Assembly (NCBI GenBank): GCA_964486055.1
Contig: CAZALE010000003.1
Coordinates: 1-64,000, forward strand
Source: J014 sp964486055
Lineage (GTDB): Bacteria; Acidobacteriota; Blastocatellia; Pyrinomonadales; Pyrinomonadaceae
Reading direction: 5' to 3'
DNA: 64,000 bases
Part shown: positions 53,767 through 63,205 of the stretch, piece after piece
Layout: every line of letters starts with the position of its first letter
How positions within the stretch are numbered: the stretch's first letter is position 1
Notes under the pieces: model-generated
Databases searched by the model: none
What the model was told of the DNA's origin: nothing
Seen by the model: only the letters and a program-made list of their open reading frames with translations
Made by a program: the position numbers and the translations under genes

Positions 53767-56373
53767 TCAGATCAATTTACCTTGGATTTGTTGTATCCTC
53801 GAACGCAGCTCTGCGTCTGATAACGAATCAAGGTCTAGTGTTTTTAATTCCTCAATTACGGTTTCATTGATGAGAGAGAAGAGGGTAGCTTGTTTTGCTA
53901 TCTGGTTAGCAGATGCCTTTTTAATGGCTTTATTTTCCTCTGCGAAGACTGCTAATTCATATTTTTCTAATCTTTTCAATACTTCGCGCGCTCTAGCTAT
54001 TACCTTTTCTGGCAATCCAGCCAATTGGGCAACGGCGATTCCATAGGACTTAGAGGCTTTACCTTTCTGAAGTTTATGTAGAAAGATGACCTTGCCATCC
54101 TGTTCGACCGCTGCTATCTGATAATTCTTAGCGCCTGGCAATATTTCAGCAAGCTCTGTCAACTCGTGATAATGAGTTGCGAACAAAGTTTTTGCAGAAT
54201 GTTCAGGGGAGCTATGTAAATATTCAGCAACGGCCCAAGCAATCGCGAGGCCATCGAAAGTGGAAGTTCCACGCCCTATTTCGTCCAGTAATATGAGGCT
54301 CTTAGGTGTTGCGTTACGTAAAATTGTGGCAGTTTCGGTCATTTCGACCATAAATGTAGAGCGGCCCGAAGCTATATCATCCGATGCCCCAACCCGCGTC
54401 CAGATCCTATCAACAATCGGAAGGCGAGCGAGAGATGCCGGAACAAAAGATCCTATTTGAGCCAAAACTTGAATCAAAGCTATTTGGCGAAGGAACGTGG
54501 ATTTTCCTCCCATATTAGGTCCAGTTATTATCAACAATCTATCAGTGGAATTGTTCATGTATAGATCATTCGGCACGAATGGATCGTTAGAAAACGCTTC
54601 TACGATAGGATGTCGTCCCTCTTTTATCTCTATTTCGTCTGAATCATGAATCAGTGGATTGCAGTAATTTCTGATGCTTGCTACCTCAGCTAAACTCTGT
54701 AAAACATCTAGAGTTGCTAAAGCACGTGCGGTCATCTGCAGAATCTTGGTTTTTTCTCTGACTCTTTCACGGATCTCTATGAGTATTTCATTTTCTAGCT
54801 CCTTAATTCGCTCCTCAGCACTTAAAACTTTTTCTTCCCATTCCTTCAACTTTTTGGTTGTGAATCTCTCTGCATTTGTAAGCGTTTGTTTTCTCTCATA
54901 ATCAGCCGGAACTTTCCCTAAATTTCCCTTAGATACCTCGATAAAATAACCAAACACATTGTTAAATTTAACCTTTAAATTCACAATGCCGGTTCGGCGC
55001 CTTTCCTCGTCCTCAAAGGTAGCTATTACCTGTTTTGCATCGCTCGATATTTTTCTGAGCTCATCTAATTCAGCATTAAATCCATCTTTTATAACTGAAC
55101 CATCCGATGGGCTCGTAGCAGTTTCCTCACTTATAGCGTCGCATATGAGTTTCTGAACCTCTGGCAATGGATTAATGTTTTCTCTCAAAACTACTAACAG
55201 AGACGATTGTGCGTCTGATAACGTATTGGTAATTTCTGGGATCCTTGATAATGAGTGAGCCAGGGACAAAAGTTCACGAGGGGTTATAGTAGCTAAGTTC
55301 AATTTTCCTATCAATCTTTCTAGATCAGAGACGTTTTTCATCTGGTCTCTTAATTTACTTCGAAGGATCGGGTTTACTAACTCATTCACAGCATTCAAGC
55401 GAGTTTGTATCTCAGCTTTTCTGATAGAGGGACGCAATAGCCATGACTTTAGAAGTCTCGAGCCCATGCTCGTCATGGTTTTATCGATCACATGAAAAAG
55501 CGATCGCTTTGAATGTTCACCGAAGCTCTCGAGTATTTCTAAATTACGCAACGTTGGGGTATCCAATATCATGAAATCTTTATCGTGAAAAAAGCGAATT
55601 TCTGAGATATGCTCTGCAGAGCTTCTCTGCGTTTCATGTGCATAAGCCAATACTGCTCCACAGGCACGTATAACTTCGGGTTTATCTTCTATTTCGAACG
55701 GTTTTAGCTCTTTTACCTGAAACTGTTTTTTCAATAATTCCCTGCATTCTTCTAAATCAAATCTGTAGTCTTCTAAAGGAGTGAAAGTTTTGAGAAAAGA
55801 AAAATTTTCGGTAGAGAACTTGCTCTCAATCAGACGAGATAGCGACTGAGGAAACAAAAGTTCTTTTGGAGCGAAGGATTGTATTTCCTCAAGTGTTTTT
55901 TCCCAAGTATTTGTCCCTTTGATTTCGCTGGCAAGAAATTCTCCAGTAGAAACCTCAAGAAAGGAGACACCTATTGTTTCTCCACTAACACTTATGGCTG
56001 ATAACCAAACATTATCATAAGCTTCGTCGATAACAGCCGTGCCCGGTGTGATTATTCTTACAACTTCGCGTCTGACTAACTTTTTTCCTTTTGACGGTTC
56101 CTCGACTTGTTCACATATGGCAACCTTGTATCCTTTCTTTATGAGTTTCGATATATAGTTCGATGCTGAATGATGAGGAACTCCACACATCGGAATGGGA
56201 TTAGGTGAATCTTTCTGCCTCGAAGTCAGAGCTATATCAAGCTCACGAGCACCTATCTTTGCGTCTTCATAGAATAATTCATAGAAATCACCTAAGCGAA
56301 AAAATAGCAGAGCGCCCGGGAACTTTTTCTTGATCTCTAGATATTGTTTGACCATTGGAGTTAAATTTTCCAT
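53767..56373 (-). CDS. mutS: DNA mismatch repair protein MutS
   Basis: 868 residues from the ATG at 56373 (a TTG nine codons upstream is possible). The mismatch-recognition domain starts with LLFFRLGDFYELFYEDA, containing the Phe-X-Glu wedge. Domains II-IV occupy the centre. The ATPase has GPNMGGKSTFLRQIALIQ (Walker A), LLDEIGRGTSTFDGLAIAWA (Walker B and the dimer loop) and ATHYHELTELAE. It detects mispairs and, with MutL (not in the window), starts repair. It is a single gene, divergent from the exopolysaccharide operon. Confidence 0.97.
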   Translation of the reverse strand: MENLTPMVKQYLEIKKKFPGALLFFRLGDFYELFYEDAKIGARELDIALTSRQKDSPNPIPMCGVPHHSASNYISKLIKKGYKVAICEQVEEPSKGKKLVRREVVRIITPGTAVIDEAYDNVWLSAISVSGETIGVSFLEVSTGEFLASEIKGTNTWEKTLEEIQSFAPKELLFPQSLSRLIESKFSTENFSFLKTFTPLEDYRFDLEECRELLKKQFQVKELKPFEIEDKPEVIRACGAVLAYAHETQRSSAEHISEIRFFHDKDFMILDTPTLRNLEILESFGEHSKRSLFHVIDKTMTSMGSRLLKSWLLRPSIRKAEIQTRLNAVNELVNPILRSKLRDQMKNVSDLERLIGKLNLATITPRELLSLAHSLSRIPEITNTLSDAQSSLLVVLRENINPLPEVQKLICDAISEETATSPSDGSVIKDGFNAELDELRKISSDAKQVIATFEDEERRRTGIVNLKVKFNNVFGYFIEVSKGNLGKVPADYERKQTLTNAERFTTKKLKEWEEKVLSAEERIKELENEILIEIRERVREKTKILQMTARALATLDVLQSLAEVASIRNYCNPLIHDSDEIEIKEGRHPIVEAFSNDPFVPNDLYMNNSTDRLLIITGPNMGGKSTFLRQIALIQVLAQIGSFVPASLARLPIVDRIWTRVGASDDIASGRSTFMVEMTETATILRNATPKSLILLDEIGRGTSTFDGLAIAWAVAEYLHSSPEHSAKTLFATHYHELTELAEILPGAKNYQIAAVEQDGKVIFLHKLQKGKASKSYGIAVAQLAGLPEKVIARAREVLKRLEKYELAVFAEENKAIKKASANQIAKQATLFSLINETVIEELKTLDLDSLSDAELRSRIQQIQGKLI

Positions 56374-56487
56374 AAGCCTGAAGGAAAAGTTTAGTAACAA
56401 TCCATATAAAACATCAAATTTGAAAATGACAACGATGGATAAGCTTTGATAATATTATCCTTGATTTTAGTTTAAGGAGAGGAAACC

Positions 56488-57429
56488 GTGAGGTACACAG
56501 CTATCATACTGTTAATTTTTGCTGGTTTTTGTCTCGGACAAACTCCTTCTCCATCGGAATTAGCACAAACAACTTACAAAATCGGGTATCAAGACACTTT
56601 GGAGATTACAGTCTTTCGGCATCCGGAGTTAACTCAAATAGTTAACGTCGCTCCTGATGGGACTATAAGGCTATTCAGAATAAATGAGCCAATAATAGCC
56701 GTCTGTAAAACTGAAAGAGAGTTGGCTAATGAAATAGCAGAGCGTTATAAAAGCTATTTGAGAAATCCATTTGTTAATGTTCGAGTCGCTGAGCAAAGAT
56801 CCCAGTATTTTGCAGTAATTGGGGCCGTAGAAAAACCAGGATTGTTTTATATAAATCGTAAAGTGCGCTTGTTAGAGCTTTTATCATTCGCTGGAGGGCC
56901 AGACACTGAAAAAGCTGGAACGAAGCTCATAGTAGCAAGAGCAGGTACTACAGCAAGCTGCGAAAGTAACAGAGAGAATCAGAGCAATATAAGCAAAGAC
57001 TATGTGCTCTACCAGTTTGATATAAAAGACGTTCTCCAAGCGCGAGAAAACATATGGATGGAACCTGGTGATATCGTTTCAGTATTAGATGCTGACTACA
57101 TCTACGTGTATGGAAACGTCAAAAAGCCAGGCGCAATCAAATTAACGCGCCCAATAACCCTCAGACAAGCAATAGCCTCAGCTGAGGGATTCGCACCAGC
57201 TAGCAATAAAGACCGAATAAGATTGATTAGGCAGCAAAAGCCGGGTAGCACCGAATGGGAGGAAAAGGTTTTTAGCTTAAAAGAGATAGATAGTGGCAAG
57301 GTAGCTGATCCTTTCCTGATGCCTAATGATATAATCGCTGTCTCTGAAGATAAAGTACAATCCATTTTGAACGGTATAGGAAAATCATTGACCGGTGGTT
57401 TAGCAAACCTCCCGATTTTCGTGAAGTAA
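56488..57429 (+). CDS. Wza-like polysaccharide export protein
   Basis: 313 residues from the GTG at 56488, with AAGGAGAGG before it. A signal peptide covers about 1-18, without a lipobox Cys at the usual place (Phe precedes Cys), so it may not be lipidated. The Poly_export domain opens YKIGYQDTLEITVFRHPELT near 31. Two SLBB domains follow (FAVIGAVEKPGLFYI, VYVYGNVKKPGAIKL). It forms the periplasmic/outer-membrane exit of the capsule or exopolysaccharide machine. It heads the operon and lies 3 bp from the kinase gene. Confidence 0.9.
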   Translation: MRYTAIILLIFAGFCLGQTPSPSELAQTTYKIGYQDTLEITVFRHPELTQIVNVAPDGTIRLFRINEPIIAVCKTERELANEIAERYKSYLRNPFVNVRVAEQRSQYFAVIGAVEKPGLFYINRKVRLLELLSFAGGPDTEKAGTKLIVARAGTTASCESNRENQSNISKDYVLYQFDIKDVLQARENIWMEPGDIVSVLDADYIYVYGNVKKPGAIKLTRPITLRQAIASAEGFAPASNKDRIRLIRQQKPGSTEWEEKVFSLKEIDSGKVADPFLMPNDIIAVSEDKVQSILNGIGKSLTGGLANLPIFVK

Positions 57430-57432
57430 AAT

Positions 57433-59901
57433 ATGAGAGAAAGTCGTGAATTGATAAGCACTAGATCTGCAGGTAGGGAAGAGTTAGAACCTAAGTGGCA
57501 ATCGCCTAGCTATTATCCCAGTTACAAGAGTTTTTCTGAGGGTAGCGCCAAAATTTTTGAATATTGGAATGTAATCCGAAAACGTTTATGGCTGATCGTC
57601 GGTTTAGTAGTGTTAGTTACTACATTGACGGCTATTTACGTAGCAAGACAACCAAATGTTTACGAAGCCAGGGCAAGAGTCCAAGTGGATCTTGAACAAG
57701 GAAATCCTCAACTTCAAGTAAGTGATCGTCCAACTCTACTGCCTAATCCCGATCCCGCATATTTCAATACTCAGTTACAGCTTTTAACCAGCGATAGCCT
57801 GTTGCGCCGTGTTGTCAAGGAGATGAATCTAGAAACTAACAAGGAATTTCAGGAAGAACGTAACCGTCAGCAAGCATCGACTTGGCGTGCAATATTACGA
57901 TCTATAGGATTAGCGAGAGAGGAAACTAAGAAAACTAAAGACTTAGAGGAAGTTTTGGCAGGAATGAATCTAGCCACTGCAGAGGAAATAAATGAGGCAG
58001 TCAGGCTTGCACCATTTGTCGAAATCCTCAAAAAAAACCTGAGAGTTGAACCCGTTCGTGTTTCTCAGGCAACATTCAAAGACACAAGATTAATTGAGAT
58101 AAGCTTTCAACATACTAACCCAGAGCTAGCAGCATTAATTGTGAATGGAATAGCGGAGGTTTTCGTAAAACAAAATCAAGAAAAAAGAACTGGCACGAGT
58201 AAAAGAACTAATGATTTTCTGAGTGAGAGAATAGCGACCCTGCAAAGTGAAATAAAGCGTGACGAAATGCGGCTCGCAGAATTAAAAAACAATGCGGGAA
58301 TTCTCAAAAAAGATGAAGGACAAACCATAGTGATCGATCGTTTGGCTGGGTTGAATAAGCAATTGTTAGAAGCTGAAAATATAAGAAAAATAGCCGAGGC
58401 TGAGTACATGGCCGTTAAAGATTCGCCGGAAAAGCTTCGAGCATTGGCTGAGGAAAAACTGCAGAGGTTTATAACAGAGCGCGAGAACGATATGCGTTCC
58501 TTAAACAATGAGACTGCTAAGAAAATTGCTGAATTAGAGGGGGAGAAGGCAAAACTGCTCATTGAATATCAAGAATCAGCAATTGAAGTGCAAGAGATAA
58601 ATCGAAAAATAGAAGCTCTCAGAAGCACTGTAGAAAAAGCCCAAGAAAAAAACCGCGAGGAGCTAGAGAAATATAGAGCCAGAACCGCTCAAGAGATACT
58701 AACCAACTTACAAACTAGATATGAACAGGCAAAAGCTCAAGAAGATAAGATCAGAAGGGCTTTCGAAGAACAATACAGAAAAGCAGAGGGCGAAAATCGT
58801 GCTGCCATAGACATAAAATTACTTGAGCAGAACATCGAGACTAATCGTGGATTTCTGAAAAATCTTATTGAGCAGCAAAGCTCAAACGATGTTGTAGCTC
58901 AAGGTACGACCAATAATATAAGTGTAGTAGATCTCGCAATTCCTCCAGATACTCCAGTGAGTCCTAGAAGACTTCTGACTGTGATGATGGCATTATTTCT
59001 GTCAACCTGTTTTGGGATAGGACTCGCATTTTTCCTAGAATACCTGGATGATACAATCAAGACCGCAGAGGATGTCGAGAACTATTTGGGATTACCAGTT
59101 TTGGTGGTCATTCCATCGATGAATGTGGCTCAGAAAAGAAGGTTATTGCTAGCTGGATCTAATGATAACGAATCCGCGTCTAAGAATCGGTCTGAGCTTT
59201 TGATCTACGATAACTCCAGATCTTCTTCACTTTCTGAGGCATATCGCCAGCTTCGTACGTCGATTCTCCTCTCGGTAGCTGGCCATGCGCCCAAGTCTTT
59301 ATTAGTTACATCGAGTCTTCCGGCCGAAGGGAAAACCACCACTGCGGTAAATACAGCTATAACTCTAGCTCAAACTGGAGCTAAAGTTCTCGTAATTGAT
59401 GCTGATATGCGTCGTCCTCGCATTCATAGCATTTTCAATATTTCGAATCGGGAAGGGCTAAGTAACCTACTTTCTACTGAGATAAAGAGAGATAAGGTCT
59501 TAGATAGCATCTACTTTGATATGTCCAGTAGGCTCTACTTACTGCCTTCGGGACCAGTTCCACCTAATCCTGCCGAGCTCATAGGTTCTGCGCAAATGTC
59601 GACCTTAATGGAAATTTTCCAGAAGGAATTCACCCACGTGATAATAGATTCTCCACCAATCGCCTCGTTTACAGACGGAGTGTTGATAGCAGCCATGGTG
59701 GATGGAGTCATAATGGTTGTTCATTCTGCCAAAACCTCTCGTCAGATAGTCAGAAAATCCTGTCAGCTGATACAAGACGTCGGGGCAAAGATATTTGGTG
59801 TGCTTTTAAACAACGTCAATCTCTCTTCGCAAGACAATTACTATTATTATCAAAGCTATTACTATAACTCTTATTACAAAAAAGAAGAGGAGGAAGAATG
59901 A
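57433..59901 (+). CDS. Wzc-like chain-length regulator and tyrosine autokinase
   Basis: The protein has 822 residues. Transmembrane helix 1 is near 53-72, the Wzz domain and a long periplasmic coiled coil cover about 75-500, and helix 2 is near 513-535 (MMALFLSTCFGIGLAFFL). The cytoplasmic BY-kinase follows: Walker A' SSLPAEGKTTTAVNTA, Walker A-prime VLVIDADMRRPR and Walker B HVIIDSPPI. The last 25 residues form a Tyr cluster (DNYYYYQSYYYNSYY) and then a run of Lys and Glu. Autophosphorylation of this tail controls polymer length in Wzc. It overlaps the epimerase gene by four bases. Confidence 0.93.
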   Translation: MRESRELISTRSAGREELEPKWQSPSYYPSYKSFSEGSAKIFEYWNVIRKRLWLIVGLVVLVTTLTAIYVARQPNVYEARARVQVDLEQGNPQLQVSDRPTLLPNPDPAYFNTQLQLLTSDSLLRRVVKEMNLETNKEFQEERNRQQASTWRAILRSIGLAREETKKTKDLEEVLAGMNLATAEEINEAVRLAPFVEILKKNLRVEPVRVSQATFKDTRLIEISFQHTNPELAALIVNGIAEVFVKQNQEKRTGTSKRTNDFLSERIATLQSEIKRDEMRLAELKNNAGILKKDEGQTIVIDRLAGLNKQLLEAENIRKIAEAEYMAVKDSPEKLRALAEEKLQRFITERENDMRSLNNETAKKIAELEGEKAKLLIEYQESAIEVQEINRKIEALRSTVEKAQEKNREELEKYRARTAQEILTNLQTRYEQAKAQEDKIRRAFEEQYRKAEGENRAAIDIKLLEQNIETNRGFLKNLIEQQSSNDVVAQGTTNNISVVDLAIPPDTPVSPRRLLTVMMALFLSTCFGIGLAFFLEYLDDTIKTAEDVENYLGLPVLVVIPSMNVAQKRRLLLAGSNDNESASKNRSELLIYDNSRSSSLSEAYRQLRTSILLSVAGHAPKSLLVTSSLPAEGKTTTAVNTAITLAQTGAKVLVIDADMRRPRIHSIFNISNREGLSNLLSTEIKRDKVLDSIYFDMSSRLYLLPSGPVPPNPAELIGSAQMSTLMEIFQKEFTHVIIDSPPIASFTDGVLIAAMVDGVIMVVHSAKTSRQIVRKSCQLIQDVGAKIFGVLLNNVNLSSQDNYYYYQSYYYNSYYKKEEEEE

Positions 59902-60896
59902 CCAAGAAAATTTTAGTCACTGGAGCTGGCGGATTTATCGGCAGCCATTTAGTAACTTATCTGAAGAACCTTGGCTATTGGGTCAGAGGAGTAGACATAA
60001 AATATCCGGAGTTTTCTGAGACAGACGCTGATGAGTTTGAGATATTGGATTTAAGAAGATGGGATAATTGTCTTCAAGCAACCAGAAATGTGGAGGAAGT
60101 TTATGCGCTAGCCGCAGACATGGGAGGTATGGGATTCATTTCATCACATCATGCCCAAATTTTATATAACAATGCTTTGATCAATTTTCATACACTGGAA
60201 GCAGCCAGAATAAATGGAGTAAAACGTTATTTATTCACCAGCTCAGCGTGTGTTTATAACGAGGAATTACAGAAAGACGCAAATGCAAGGCCATTGAAAG
60301 AGGAAGATGCTTATCCAGCTCAGCCCCAAGACGCTTATGGCTGGGAAAAATTAATAAGTGAAAGACTTTGCATACACTATCGAGAGGAATATAGATTAGA
60401 GACACGGGTTGTCCGCTTTCACAATATTTTTGGAGAGAAAGGCACGTGGGAAGGAGGTAGAGAAAAAGCTCCGGCTGCTCTATGCCGAAAAATAGCCGTT
60501 GCGAAACTGACTGGCAATCCGGAAGTAGAGATATGGGGAGATGGTGAACAAACTCGTTCCTTCTGTTACATAAAAGATTGTGTCGAAGGGCTATATAGGT
60601 TAATGCGATCAGATTACCCACATCCCATAAACTTAGGACAAGATCGGATGATTACGATAAATCAACTAGCGGACATGATTGCAGAAATAGCAGGAATAAA
60701 GATAATAAAAAAACATGTTCCTGGTCCTCAGGGAGTACGTGGAAGAAACTCGGATAACACTCGCCTCAGAGAGGTATTAGGTTGGGAACCTCAAATATCT
60801 TTGGAGGAAGGCTTAAGAATTACCTATACTTGGATCGAGGAACAAGTAAGAAACAAGTTGGAGTCTCAAAAAACTCTATCATCTGTGGCCAAATGA
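59898..60896 (+). CDS. GDP-mannose 3,5-epimerase-like NAD-dependent epimerase
   Basis: The protein has 332 residues. GAGGFIGSHL near 10 is the NAD-binding loop. The active-site Cys lies in TSSACVYNEE and Tyr/Lys in DAYGWEKL, as in the extended SDR family. Similarity to plant GDP-mannose 3,5-epimerase is high along the chain: LAADMGGMGFISSHHAQI, LEAARINGVKRYLFTSSAC, FHNIFGEKGTWEGGREKAPA, IWGDGEQTRSFCYIKDCVEG and GPQGVRGRNSDNTRLRE. That enzyme makes GDP-L-galactose, in plants the precursor of ascorbate; here it probably supplies a sugar for the exopolysaccharide. Overlaps wzc (ATGA). Closely related bacterial enzymes acting on other nucleotide sugars cannot be excluded. Confidence 0.85.
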   Translation: MTKKILVTGAGGFIGSHLVTYLKNLGYWVRGVDIKYPEFSETDADEFEILDLRRWDNCLQATRNVEEVYALAADMGGMGFISSHHAQILYNNALINFHTLEAARINGVKRYLFTSSACVYNEELQKDANARPLKEEDAYPAQPQDAYGWEKLISERLCIHYREEYRLETRVVRFHNIFGEKGTWEGGREKAPAALCRKIAVAKLTGNPEVEIWGDGEQTRSFCYIKDCVEGLYRLMRSDYPHPINLGQDRMITINQLADMIAEIAGIKIIKKHVPGPQGVRGRNSDNTRLREVLGWEPQISLEEGLRITYTWIEEQVRNKLESQKTLSSVAK

Positions 60897-60961
60897 ATTA
60901 AAAATAACTAACATGTCCTATTTTAGGATTCCTCAGAGAATGAGAGACCTCATGGTTTGAG

Positions 60962-61933
60962 ATGGCAAATTACAACTGTAAATCAGCGATACAATCTTGT
61001 GTAGTTATGTCGGAAGAGAATAAGTTATGCAAAGTTTGCATAGTCATGCCGGTGCATAATCGCCGTGATATAACCTTGCTGTGCTTACGAAGTCTAAAAA
61101 GAGCTGATAAAAAAAATCTCGACGTTAAAATAATAGTTGTAGATGATGGATCGACAGATGGAACCTCAGAAGCTATAAAGTCTGAATTCCCTGAGGTTGA
61201 GATAGTTCAAGGAGACGGAAACTTATGGTATACAGAGGGAACCAATGTAGGCGTCAGGAAGGCTCTCGACTACAATCCAGATTATGTTCTTATGTGTAAT
61301 AATGATCAAATATTTGAAGAAAAAAGTTTGCGATTCTTAGTAGAAACTGCTGAGAAAAATGAAAGATCCGTTGTTGGGGGATTATTGCTGTTATGGGATC
61401 AACCGCACAAGGTATTTCAGACGTCTCCTGTTTGGAGCACTTTACTAGGCGGCTGGAGGCATTGGAGATATCAAACAGTCTGGACAGTTCCATCCTCACC
61501 TTGGGAAGTCGAATTAATTGTAGGTAATTGCGTATTGGTACCTACGAAGGCAATAAAAGAAGCAGGACTAATGGATTCGCAGCATTTTCCGAATTTTGGT
61601 GATGCTGAATATACACCCAGGTTGAGAAAATTAGGTTGGAGATTACTGATCGATCCAAGAGCTAGAATATTCTGTCAGCCAAATACTACACCTGCAAAAG
61701 TTAAAACCATGAGTCTAAGGACAAAGCTTAACGCTCTGTTAATTGATTTAAAACACCCACAAAATCTTCGACGTAGATTTTATGCTTACTGGTTTGGGGC
61801 ACCATCCAAACTTCAGGGTCTGATAGCCTTTATCATTTTTTTGATTAGAGTTTTGTTAAAGAAAAACATTGAAAGTGATTCTTGGGCTTTAAAACGAATT
61901 GAGAAACCACTTAAGGAAATGGTACGTTCATGA
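60962..61933 (+). CDS. family 2 glycosyltransferase (rhamnosyltransferase-like)
   Basis: The protein has 323 residues; start at 60962 or at the ATG 61007, both without a clear ribosome binding site. CIVMPVHNRRDITLLCLRSL starts the GT2 fold, IVVDDGSTDGT binds the nucleotide, and LMCNNDQIFEEKSL holds a metal-binding NDD-like site typical of rhamnosyltransferases. GDAEYTPRLRKLGWRLLIDP is the acceptor/base region. A hydrophobic stretch near 275-295 suggests membrane association. It adds one sugar to the repeating unit on the lipid carrier. Confidence 0.87.
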   Translation: MANYNCKSAIQSCVVMSEENKLCKVCIVMPVHNRRDITLLCLRSLKRADKKNLDVKIIVVDDGSTDGTSEAIKSEFPEVEIVQGDGNLWYTEGTNVGVRKALDYNPDYVLMCNNDQIFEEKSLRFLVETAEKNERSVVGGLLLLWDQPHKVFQTSPVWSTLLGGWRHWRYQTVWTVPSSPWEVELIVGNCVLVPTKAIKEAGLMDSQHFPNFGDAEYTPRLRKLGWRLLIDPRARIFCQPNTTPAKVKTMSLRTKLNALLIDLKHPQNLRRRFYAYWFGAPSKLQGLIAFIIFLIRVLLKKNIESDSWALKRIEKPLKEMVRS

Positions 61934-61999
61934 ATTATTCAATGAAGTTAGCCTGAGAAATATCTTTAGGTAATTTAATTTTTTACTTTAACGGTCGGG

Positions 62000-63205
62000 A
62001 TGCAGACATCTAAAGTAGAATCTCAAGAAATTCGAGTGATATATGCGTGGAATTATAATGCCTGGGGAGGTGTTCAAATTTACTTTCTATCCATTGTCAA
62101 AAATTTAGATTCAAGGTTCAAGCCGCATTTTATCCTACCTTCAGTTATGGATTCTCAACTTTTTAAGATGCTGACAGATTTAGGGGTAACTTATGAGGAA
62201 ATCGGAGCTGAGTTTTCGAGCGGATACATGAGCGGCATTTGGGATAAACTGTTACTTCACTTTAAGAAACTTAGCTCGGAATACAGATTCTACAGCTTTC
62301 TTTGCAGAGGCATTTCTGCAAATACTATTCTTCATATTGATTTTGCGCCATGGCAATCTTTTCTGCTTATTTATTTACTTTCATCTAAGGCGAGAGTCTT
62401 TATAACGCTACATAATCCTGTCGATACTACACAAAAATGGAGAAAATTTTTATGGAGAATAAAATTTTATATCTTATCTAGAAAAAAAAATCTTCATTTC
62501 TTTGCTTCTAATCGATTGACAAAGGACTGGTTAGAGTCATATCTAAGTGATAAGTCAGCTATTCTCACTTACTCTGGCATTAATTTAGACGAAATTCATG
62601 CTATTGATAAAACCAGGGACGAGCTGCTTCATTATTATAGAATTCCTTCAGGCAAAATTAAGATTCTCTCAGTCGGACAATTCATAGATAGGAAAGGTAG
62701 ATGGGACTTTTTAGAAGCAGCCAGAATTGTATTACGAAGTAGGAAAGATGTAATTTTTGTTTGGTTAACCAATTCCCAGATAGCTAGGACTGATCTGGAG
62801 AAAATTGACCAATACGGTCTCGGAGGGAATTTTATCTTAGTTGATAACATAAAAAATCGTGCGGATTATTTAGGATTACTTAACTTAGCTGATATTTTCG
62901 TCTTGCCGAGTCACAAAGAGGGCTTGCCGATAGCGATCCTAGAGGCCATGGCTCTGAAAAAGCCGGTTATCTCTACTACGGTAGACGCGATTCCTGAGGC
63001 AATAAGGCAAATGCAGACGGGAATATTGGTTGAGCCTAAGAAGCCGGAGGAGTTAGCATCCGCGATACTGAAATTGCTAGACGACGCATCTCTCCGAAAT
63101 TCTCTAGCTGAAGGAGCATTTAGATACGTAACCCAGAAATTTGACATGAAATCCATCTGCGAGATAATCATGAGCAGCTACGAGGAGTCTTTAAAAAGTG
63201 AGTGA
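62000..63205 (+). CDS. family 4 glycosyltransferase
   Basis: The protein has 401 residues. The N-terminal half opens RVIYAWNYNAWGGVQIYFLS, the acceptor-domain glycine loop. The C-terminal half has ILSVGQFIDRKGRWDFLEAA, the donor-site strand, and the E-X7-E signature HKEGLPIAILEAMALKKPVI. This is a GT-B fold retaining enzyme of capsule or O-antigen synthesis. It follows the GT2 gene after 66 bp and overlaps the flippase gene by eight bases. Confidence 0.9.
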   Translation: MQTSKVESQEIRVIYAWNYNAWGGVQIYFLSIVKNLDSRFKPHFILPSVMDSQLFKMLTDLGVTYEEIGAEFSSGYMSGIWDKLLLHFKKLSSEYRFYSFLCRGISANTILHIDFAPWQSFLLIYLLSSKARVFITLHNPVDTTQKWRKFLWRIKFYILSRKKNLHFFASNRLTKDWLESYLSDKSAILTYSGINLDEIHAIDKTRDELLHYYRIPSGKIKILSVGQFIDRKGRWDFLEAARIVLRSRKDVIFVWLTNSQIARTDLEKIDQYGLGGNFILVDNIKNRADYLGLLNLADIFVLPSHKEGLPIAILEAMALKKPVISTTVDAIPEAIRQMQTGILVEPKKPEELASAILKLLDDASLRNSLAEGAFRYVTQKFDMKSICEIIMSSYEESLKSE

